19,575 nt of DNA from JAVHLK01 sp043806215 (GTDB lineage Bacteria; Desulfobacterota; Desulfomonilia; Desulfomonilales; Desulfomonilaceae), in assembly GCA_043806215.1 (NCBI GenBank), contig JAZDHD010000332.1, positions 1 to 19,575 of the forward strand, in the 5' to 3' direction. Position 1 is the first letter of the stretch. Each line of letters opens with the position of its first letter. The notes under the pieces were generated by a model. It had not been told where the DNA came from, did not search any database, and worked only from the letters and a program-made list of their open reading frames with translations. This document shows, in pieces, positions 15,055 through 19,575 of this stretch. Both the position numbers and the translations under genes were made by a program.

Positions 15055-15083
15055 TTTACAAAGAACCGGATGAACTCTATCAT
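15055..15083 (+). promoter_or_regulatory. Sigma70-like promoter upstream of the DUF1847 gene
   Basis: TTTACA (15055-15060) and TATCAT (15078-15083) each match five of six consensus bases and are separated by an optimal 17 bases. The predicted transcription start near 15090 gives a leader of about 32 bases before the ATG at 15122, which carries AGGAG at the right distance. The 161-base intergenic space also supports a separate promoter here. Confidence 0.6.
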
Positions 15084-15121
15084 GGGGGCGGTCACAACGC
15101 ATATCAAATCAGGAGCGCTCC

Positions 15122-15829
15122 ATGAGCGATAAGAAGAAGACTGCACCGTCCCCGGCTTGTGCCGCCTGCACCGGCGAGCTTCCGAACACCGTCTGCATGA
15201 CGGAGGGCGGTTCCGTGGGCAAAGGGTGCCCGACGGTAACGGCAAAGGACTTGTTGGCTCAAGCCAACAGGGAATACGACAATCCTGAAACCCGGTCATT
15301 TGCCCTTCAGGCCTCCATTCAGGAGGCCGCGTGCTATGAAAACAGGCACGAACGGCCCTATGTGATGCAGCCCTCCAAGACTCGCATTGTCGAGATTTGC
15401 GAATTCGCCGACCGCATGAGATTCAAACGGTTGGGGCTCGTGTTCTGCATGGGCCTTAAGAGCGAAGCGGGTATTGTCGACGGCATCCTCAAAGGGAAAG
15501 GCTTTGAGGTGATTTCCGTGTGCTGCAAGGCCGGCAGAACTTCAAAAGACCTGATCGGGATCGAGGACCGGGACAAGATTTTTCAGGGCACCGACGAATC
15601 AATGTGCAATCCCATTTTTCAAGCAGCGGTGGTCAATGAGGAAAAGACGGACTTGAACATCCTTCTGGGGCTCTGTGTAGGACATGATTCGCTGTTCTTG
15701 AAACACGCCCATGCCTATAGTACGGTCCTGGCCGTGAAGGATCGCGTCACCGGTCACAGCCCGCTGGCTCCAATATACCTTCACGGCTCCTACTATCGGA
15801 AGCTTGCGTCATCCCGCCCAACCGAGTAA
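15122..15829 (+). CDS. Cysteine-rich DUF1847 protein, putative metal binding
   Basis: This 235-residue soluble protein matches the DUF1847 pattern. An N-terminal metal-site candidate C13-x2-C16-x8-C25-x10-C36-P is followed by the SKTRIVEICEFADRM segment and FCMGLKSEA. ISVCCKAG has paired cysteines, and GLCVGHDSLF and LAVKDRVTGHSP stand near the end. Eleven or more cysteines in a cytoplasmic protein indicate Zn or Fe-S binding in a strictly anaerobic host. AGGAG lies before the ATG. The function of the family is not established. It precedes a UPF0280 gene, which has its own promoter, so co-transcription is possible but not required. Confidence 0.88.
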   Translation: MSDKKKTAPSPACAACTGELPNTVCMTEGGSVGKGCPTVTAKDLLAQANREYDNPETRSFALQASIQEAACYENRHERPYVMQPSKTRIVEICEFADRMRFKRLGLVFCMGLKSEAGIVDGILKGKGFEVISVCCKAGRTSKDLIGIEDRDKIFQGTDESMCNPIFQAAVVNEEKTDLNILLGLCVGHDSLFLKHAHAYSTVLAVKDRVTGHSPLAPIYLHGSYYRKLASSRPTE

Positions 15830-15840
15830 ACTGGCTCGGT
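15821..15840 (+). repeat. Hairpin spanning the DUF1847 stop codon
   Basis: ACCGAG (15821-15826) pairs with CTCGGT (15835-15840), and the stop codon TAA is the first part of the loop. A short TTTT occurs about ten bases further on. This is too far and too weak to be a confident intrinsic terminator. Confidence 0.25.
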
Positions 15841-15874
15841 CGGTCGCCGTTTTGCCCGTAAGCGGAGAATATCC

Positions 15875-15904
15875 TTGACACGGTCTCGGCGGGCGATGAA
15901 TAAT
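15875..15904 (+). promoter_or_regulatory. Sigma70-like promoter upstream of the UPF0280 gene
   Basis: A perfect TTGACA (15875-15880) and AATAAT (15899-15904, five of six) are separated by 18 bases. Transcription would begin near 15911, 60 bases before the ATG, inside the inverted repeat at 15902-15918. Confidence 0.6.
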
Positions 15905-15918
15905 CACGAAATGTGATT
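15902..15918. promoter_or_regulatory. Perfect palindromic operator candidate AATCAC-N5-GTGATT
   Basis: Six-base arms at 15902-15907 and 15913-15918 flank a five-base centre. The repeat overlaps the -10 box and the predicted transcription start of the UPF0280 promoter, a position where a bound dimer would block initiation. The arm order is the reverse of a CRP half-site pair. No regulator can be named from the sequence. Confidence 0.45.
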
Positions 15919-15969
15919 TGCAGGACTTGCAGCGCGAATGACCGGAACAGCGTGGTGAGTAGGGGATAT

Positions 15970-16707
15970 ATGCCGTCCATTTATGACATTTACGAGAGGA
16001 AGAACTTCCGTAACCGTATTCCCCTGGCTCAATCGGTGAGCTTCGAAGTGGAAGTCCGCGAGACGAACCTTCATATTCAAGCCCACAGCGACATGAGCGC
16101 CAAAGCGAAGGACTCGGTATTCCGCTACCGGTATCAGATCGAAGAATATCTTAGACAGCATCCGGCATTTCGGGAGACGAACTATCCCATACAGATCTAC
16201 GGATCCGCTCCGGAGATCGTACGATACACCGACCTGGCGTGCAGAAATACCGGCACGGCCCCCATGGCGTGCATGAGCGGCGCCATCGCGGACTTCGTGG
16301 GACGCGACCTGTCCCCGGAATCCGCGAATCTGATCGTTTGCAGCGGCGGAGACGCGTTCATAAAGTGCATGTTCCCTTTGGACGTCCACCTTTACGCCCA
16401 GGGTTCTCCGCTTCATGAGCGATTGATCCTTGCGTTGCCGTCGTACAAGAAGGTGTTCGGAATATCGACTCATGTTCCGGGCAAAGGCGTACATGCCGTC
16501 ACCGTCCTGTCTCGTTCGGCCTGCTGGGCCTCATCGTTTGCAAGAGACATCGGTGACCGCCTTGCAGCGGGTGAGAGTGTCGGCTCGGTGCTCAACAGGG
16601 CCGAAGCCTACGTGGAAGTGGGAGGCATCATCCTCATTGCCGGGTCAACGATTATTGTCGGCGGAGACCTTGTAATAAAGTCGGGCAACGGAACCTCCCC
16701 CGGCTGA
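15970..16707 (+). CDS. UPF0280 family protein (ApbE-like fold)
   Basis: This 245-residue soluble protein matches UPF0280. The N-terminal strand region contains RNRIPLAQSVSFEVEVRETNLHI. The signature GTAPMACMSGAIADFVGRDL lies at about 105-123 and CSGGDAFIK at about 134-142. Both resemble the flavin-transfer family ApbE (PMAAVAGA- and NxGGD-like). The glycine-rich C-terminus has IAGSTIIVGGD. I chose the ATG at 15970, with AGGGG four bases upstream; the frame extends 19 codons further but crosses the promoter and its operator. No lipoprotein signal is present, unlike secreted ApbE, so any flavin chemistry would be cytoplasmic. The exact function of the family is not established. The phosphodiesterase gene follows after 19 bases. 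Confidence 0.87.
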   Translation: MPSIYDIYERKNFRNRIPLAQSVSFEVEVRETNLHIQAHSDMSAKAKDSVFRYRYQIEEYLRQHPAFRETNYPIQIYGSAPEIVRYTDLACRNTGTAPMACMSGAIADFVGRDLSPESANLIVCSGGDAFIKCMFPLDVHLYAQGSPLHERLILALPSYKKVFGISTHVPGKGVHAVTVLSRSACWASSFARDIGDRLAAGESVGSVLNRAEAYVEVGGIILIAGSTIIVGGDLVIKSGNGTSPG

Positions 16708-16726
16708 ACCACACGAGAAGAAGAAC

Positions 16727-17218
16727 GTGAAAATAGGAGTGTTGTCGGATACTCATCTGCGAAGCCCAAATGCGGTATTGGAACACATTCTTACGGTGAT
16801 CTTCGGCGATACCGACATGATCCTTCATGCAGGGGACATCGTCACAAGGAAGGTTTTGGAACGGCTTGAAGAGAGCGGCGTGTTGGCAGTAGCCGGCAAC
16901 ATGGACGACTATGAGGTTGCCGGTTATCTCCCGCAGGTCCGGGTTGTCGGGGCCGACGGCAACCGGATCGGCTTGATTCACGGGTGGGGACGCAAAGAAG
17001 CTCTGGCCCAAAGAATACTTGACCGTTTTGGCGATCCGAGACCCGACGTGATTGTCTACGGTCATTCGCACGTGCCCTTTTGGGGAAGGATTGACGGCAC
17101 GCACATGTTCAACCCGGGGTCGGCGAGCCACAACCCCTATGCAGGCTCGGGAACCGTAGGTCTGCTGGAGATTGACGGCGATCGCCTCGAAGGCCTTATT
17201 ATTCCCATTGAATTTTGA
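16727..17218 (+). CDS. YfcE/MJ0936-type metallophosphoesterase
   Basis: This 163-residue calcineurin-like phosphodiesterase shows the full di-metal site: D8-x-H10 (SDTH), D37 (HAGD), N58 in GNMDD, H85 (LIHGWG) and the G112-H113-S114-H115 pair. The C-terminal NPGSASHNP is the usual closing block of the family. Length is normal. The start is a GTG with a purine-rich GAGAAGAAG upstream. It begins 19 bases after the UPF0280 stop and is probably co-transcribed with it. Family members hydrolyse phosphodiesters in vitro; the natural substrate is unknown. Confidence 0.92.
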   Translation: MKIGVLSDTHLRSPNAVLEHILTVIFGDTDMILHAGDIVTRKVLERLEESGVLAVAGNMDDYEVAGYLPQVRVVGADGNRIGLIHGWGRKEALAQRILDRFGDPRPDVIVYGHSHVPFWGRIDGTHMFNPGSASHNPYAGSGTVGLLEIDGDRLEGLIIPIEF

Positions 17219-17410
17219 CGTGAATCCCGGCCGTGCAGCCGTACGGAACTCGGGTCTCGAACCGGGAATGCTCGGGAGCATTGGTGAGAGGGAACCCAAT
17301 TGACCGTAATGCTCGCCGATCGAGACTCACTTGATGACCCGGCGTTCAGGGGCACGGGGGCTAAGTGTTTTATGGCACAGATACGGTGCCGTATTCTTAA
17401 CAAAGCGCGG

Positions 17411-17465
17411 TAGCGACCCGGCGTCCCTGCCGGGCTTCAGTAGCGACCCGGCGTCCCTGCCGGGC
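17411..17465. repeat. Two direct copies of a 25-base REP-like palindrome
   Basis: Positions 17411-17435 and 17441-17465 are identical 25-base units separated by five bases. Each starts TAGCG and folds as CCCGGC/GCCGGG around a six-base loop. They belong to the same family as the units at 17475-17498 and 19552-19575. Confidence 0.85.
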
Positions 17466-17474
17466 GAAAAGAGT

Positions 17475-17498
17475 ACCGGCACGGAGGCCGGCGCTACC
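17475..17498 (-). repeat. Third REP-like unit, inverted
   Basis: Read on the minus strand this 24-base unit starts GGTAGCG and contains the CCGGC/GCCGG stem. It is an exact reverse complement of 19552-19575 and a variant of the two direct units just to its left. The head-to-head order of units is typical of bacterial interspersed palindrome clusters. Confidence 0.8.
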
Positions 17499-17566
17499 AA
17501 GACACAGACGGCGTACGTTAATGTGACACCGTATTTACGCCACGGAACACTAAGAAACAGAGGAAA

Positions 17567-18082
17567 ATGGATCGACTCTGGGCACCTTGGAGAATCGACT
17601 ACATCATCGGAAAAGAAAAGGAGCCGGGGTGCATCTTTTGCACCAAACCGGCCGACACCAGGGACGAGGAGAACCTGATTGTTCACCGTGCCGACGGCGC
17701 ATTCACCATCATGAACAAGTTTCCTTATAATAACGGGCATCTTCTTGTTTGTCCCTATAAGCATGTCGGCGACATCTGTTCCCTTGAACCCCATGAGAAC
17801 AGTTTGCTTATCCAAGAGGTGTGTCGATGTGTCGCGGTACTCCGGGATATCATGCACCCCGACGGCTTCAATGTCGGTATCAATGTGGGGGTGACAGCGG
17901 GGGCGGGTATTGAAGAACATGTGCATTACCACATTGTCCCCCGGTGGAACGGCGATACGAACTTGATGCCCGTGTTGGCCGACGTCAGGGTGATTCCCGA
18001 GCATTTGCGGAGCACATGTCGGAAGCTGCGGGAAGCCTTTCAACGCATCTATCCGGACATTGCCCATGTGGAGGTAAAATGA
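17567..18082 (+). CDS. HIT-family nucleotide hydrolase/phosphorylase
   Basis: This 171-residue member of the histidine-triad superfamily carries the catalytic triad H118-V-H120-Y-H122-IVPRW, the form seen in Ap4A-phosphorylase-like and Fhit-like HIT proteins. An N-terminal C22-x2-C25 (GCIFC) probably binds zinc with further ligands near residue 66. The opening MDRLWAPWR is typical of the branch. GAGG lies before the ATG at 17567. The last four bases overlap the start of the LapA-like gene (ATGA), so the two are coupled. It would cleave nucleotide phosphoramidates or dinucleoside polyphosphates in the cytoplasm. A MITE-like element sits 12 bases upstream and may affect its expression. Confidence 0.93.
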   Translation: MDRLWAPWRIDYIIGKEKEPGCIFCTKPADTRDEENLIVHRADGAFTIMNKFPYNNGHLLVCPYKHVGDICSLEPHENSLLIQEVCRCVAVLRDIMHPDGFNVGINVGVTAGAGIEEHVHYHIVPRWNGDTNLMPVLADVRVIPEHLRSTCRKLREAFQRIYPDIAHVEVK

Positions 18083-18513
18083 GACTGCTCAAGAGGCTCA
18101 TCGAAGTTGCCGTTTTCCTGTTTGTGATATCGTTGTTCATGAAGAACAAAGATATCGTGATGAACATCAATTACTTCGGCTTGTCGGAACCGGTCCCGGT
18201 CCAGTTCTGGGAGTTGGTCTCGTTCTGTATCGCTCTCGGCATCATTATTGCCGCCATTGGAGACTTCATCACACAGTTGAAGTGGGTGAAGGAGCGGCGG
18301 CGCATGATGAAGACCGACAAGGAGCACCAGGGCGTGGAAAAGGGCTTGAACGACAGGATCGAGTCGTTGGAGAAGGAGAATCAACTTCTCAAGAGTGAAC
18401 TGGAACAGAAAACACAAGAACTGTCCGAGTCAAAGCAGCGCGAGGATACGCTTGCGCCGGTAGATACGAAAGGGAAACCAGAGGACTCACGAGACTCTTC
18501 CACCCAGAGTTGA
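18079..18513 (+). CDS. LapA-domain (DUF1049) inner-membrane protein with coiled-coil tail
   Basis: This 144-residue protein has two hydrophobic segments (about 7-21 and 44-64) linked by MKNKDIVMNINYFGLSEPVPVQF, the LapA/DUF1049 pattern. A basic stop (KWVKERRR) follows, then a cytoplasmic coiled coil (about 86-120, IESLEKENQLLKSELEQKT) and a polar tail. The start is the ATG at 18079, overlapping the HIT stop and preceded by GGAGG. A longer in-frame extension into the HIT gene is not credible. LapA in enterobacteria works with LapB in lipopolysaccharide assembly control; no LapB-like TPR gene is in the window, so that role is only a possibility. Confidence 0.85.
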   Translation: MRLLKRLIEVAVFLFVISLFMKNKDIVMNINYFGLSEPVPVQFWELVSFCIALGIIIAAIGDFITQLKWVKERRRMMKTDKEHQGVEKGLNDRIESLEKENQLLKSELEQKTQELSESKQREDTLAPVDTKGKPEDSRDSSTQS

Positions 18514-18560
18514 TGAGCCTGCAACCCCGGTGAACCCGGTTCCTCCGTCTTGAGTCGTTT

Positions 18561-19499
18561 ATGGAAATAATTCGCGTCCGCGAAAAGGTTTATCACAGCT
18601 TTGCAGGTCCTTCCGTGGCGCTCGGCAACTTCGATGGAGTCCACCTGGGACATCAAGAGATCCTCAGACGAACCGTCAACAGCGCACACGGCCGAGGGCG
18701 TTATGCGTTGGTGTACACGTTCGACCCGCACCCACGGGTCGTTCTGAACAAGGCCCCGGAGATCCCGAGAATCACCACGCCCCGGGAACGCGCGGACATC
18801 CTCGAATTTCTCGGCATCGACGTGCTCATCCTTGCGGAATTTACCCTCGACTTCGCCGGCCAGACCCCGGCCGAGTTCGTCGAAAACATTCTGACTGAAG
18901 AACTCGGGATCAGACATGTCTTCGTCGGAGCCAATTACCGTTTTGGGAAGGCACGCTTGGGAACCGCGGACACGCTCAAGGAAATGGGACCCCGATGCGG
19001 TTTCACCTGTCACGTCGTCCCCCCGGTCATAAGGGGTGGGGCGGTCGTTTCTTCCAGCAGGATACGGGAGCATCTCTTGAACGGAGAAATCAGTCGGGCG
19101 AACGAGCTTCTTGGCCGCGAGTTCACCATAGAAGGACGGGTAATTCATGGCCATCACAGAGGAAAAACACTGGGGTTTCCTACGGCGAACTTGAAGCCGG
19201 AGGTGAAGCTGCATCCGCCCGAAGGGGTTTACGCGGTGTATTGCCGGGTAGGAGCGGACGTCCATCGCGGTGTGATGAACATAGGCTACAATCCCACCTT
19301 TCAGGATCGACGGGTCTCCTATGAAGTTCACATCCTTGACTTCGACCAAGATCTCTATGGTCAAAGCATCCGGGTCTATCTCGTGGAGAGGTTGAGGCAG
19401 GAAATGACCTTTTCCGGCGTAGACGAACTTAAATCCCAGATCGTTAAGGATATCGAGAAGGGACGGGAAATCCTCGCGGGACACCCGAGGATGCCTTAG
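18561..19499 (+). CDS. ribF: Bifunctional riboflavin kinase/FMN adenylyltransferase
   Basis: This 312-residue protein is full length for RibF. The N-terminal nucleotidyltransferase domain has G22-N-F-D-G-V-H-L-G-H31, the FDPHP motif, and SSSRIREHLLNGEI (a SSTxIR-like motif). The C-terminal riboflavin kinase domain has GHHRGKTLGFPTANL, GVYAVYCRVG, NIGYNPTF and HILDFDQDLYG. It converts riboflavin to FMN and then FAD in the cytoplasm. It starts at the ATG at 18561, 47 bases after the LapA-like gene. No FMN riboswitch precedes it. Downstream is a REP-like repeat, and no further gene in the remaining 76 bases. Confidence 0.97.
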   Translation: MEIIRVREKVYHSFAGPSVALGNFDGVHLGHQEILRRTVNSAHGRGRYALVYTFDPHPRVVLNKAPEIPRITTPRERADILEFLGIDVLILAEFTLDFAGQTPAEFVENILTEELGIRHVFVGANYRFGKARLGTADTLKEMGPRCGFTCHVVPPVIRGGAVVSSSRIREHLLNGEISRANELLGREFTIEGRVIHGHHRGKTLGFPTANLKPEVKLHPPEGVYAVYCRVGADVHRGVMNIGYNPTFQDRRVSYEVHILDFDQDLYGQSIRVYLVERLRQEMTFSGVDELKSQIVKDIEKGREILAGHPRMP

Positions 19500-19551
19500 T
19501 GCCCCGCGGCGGAAGTGCTGTCACGGAATTCAAGGCAACGATCCCGGCTTT

Positions 19552-19575
19552 GGTAGCGCCGGCCTCCGTGCCGGT
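19552..19575 (+). repeat. REP-like unit at the window end
   Basis: This 24-base unit begins GGTAGCG and contains the CCGGC/GCCGG stem. It is an exact inverted copy of 17475-17498, about 2.1 kb away, with ribF and its neighbours between them. It lies 52 bases after the ribF stop and may continue beyond the window. Confidence 0.8.

Larger units (their letters stand above)
17361..17554. mobile_element. MITE-like element with imperfect terminal inverted repeats
   Basis: The left end (17361-17401) and the reverse complement of the right end (17517-17554) align well. The outer nine bases match at eight positions (CTAAGTGTT against CTTAGTGTT). The first 28 bases match at 21, including an eight-base block ATACGGTG. 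Both arms end in TAAC on the inside. The 194-base element has no coding capacity and carries three REP-like palindromes. It ends 12 bases before the HIT start codon. No target-site duplication was evident, so a decayed non-autonomous element or a paired-REP structure fits equally. Confidence 0.5.
17219..17566. other. Intergenic region carrying a repeat-rich element
   Basis: The 348 bases between the phosphodiesterase and HIT genes contain no supported gene. The right two-thirds are occupied by the inverted-repeat element at 17361-17554. The last bases (AAACAGAGGAAA) supply the ribosome site of the HIT gene. No clear promoter was found in the left third. Confidence 0.6.

Noticed and set aside
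17411..17498. CRISPR array
   Set aside because: There are only two direct 25-base copies with a five-base gap and one inverted variant. Units are self-complementary REP-type palindromes, spacers are absent, and no cas genes are nearby.
18514..18560. FMN riboswitch before ribF
   Set aside because: The gap to the upstream gene is only 47 bases, too short for the aptamer, and no RFN-element motifs are visible.
18381..19484. Minus-strand open frame of 367 codons opposite ribF
   Set aside because: ribF is certain from its motifs and length. The antisense frame also runs into the LapA-like gene.

Overview
The window reads like a chromosomal segment of an anaerobic, fairly GC-rich Desulfobacterota-type (deltaproteobacterial) bacterium. 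This rests on family content, not on a database match. The indicators are a corrinoid methyl-transfer cluster with a RACo-type activator, a cytoplasmic molybdopterin oxidoreductase, the DUF1847 and UPF0280 families that are common in strict anaerobes, and dispersed REP-like palindromes. No rRNA, tRNA, CRISPR array, transposase or integrase was seen.

Left half (about 45-11801, all minus strand, read right to left). This is one long gene run. In transcription order it holds a molybdopterin oxidoreductase, a UroD/MtaA-family methyltransferase with an intact His-x-Cys...Cys zinc set, an ABC ATPase and permease of the nitrate/sulfonate/taurine class, two tandem paralogous periplasmic binding proteins, a hairpin terminator, a second UroD/MtaA-family protein in which the zinc His is Phe, a CxxC thioredoxin-fold protein, a B12-binding corrinoid protein, a [2Fe-2S]/ASKHA corrinoid activator, a small three-cysteine protein, and a final intrinsic terminator. 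Several joints are stop/start overlaps or gaps of 2-3 bases. The whole looks like a substrate-specific system: import a methylated compound, move its methyl group to a corrinoid protein, keep the corrinoid active by reductive activation, and carry out a linked Mo/W-pterin redox step. No MttB/MtgB-, MtaB- or MtrH-type methyltransferase is present. The two UroD-family proteins are therefore the only candidates for both the donor and the acceptor side, and the substrate is unknown.

Middle (11802-12345). This is a 544-base divergent intergenic region with candidate promoters in both directions, an inverted repeat, and no gene I can support.

Right half (12346-19499, all plus strand). It holds a TolC-like outer-membrane lipoprotein without its inner-membrane partners, a zinc-ribbon SAM methyltransferase, DUF1847 and UPF0280 proteins that each have a good sigma70-like promoter, a YfcE/MJ0936-type phosphodiesterase, a HIT-family hydrolase translationally coupled to a LapA-like membrane protein, and the bifunctional riboflavin kinase/FAD synthetase RibF. 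A MITE-like element (17361-17554) made of imperfect terminal inverted repeats around three REP-like palindromes lies directly upstream of the HIT gene. An exact inverted copy of one of its units closes the window at 19552-19575.
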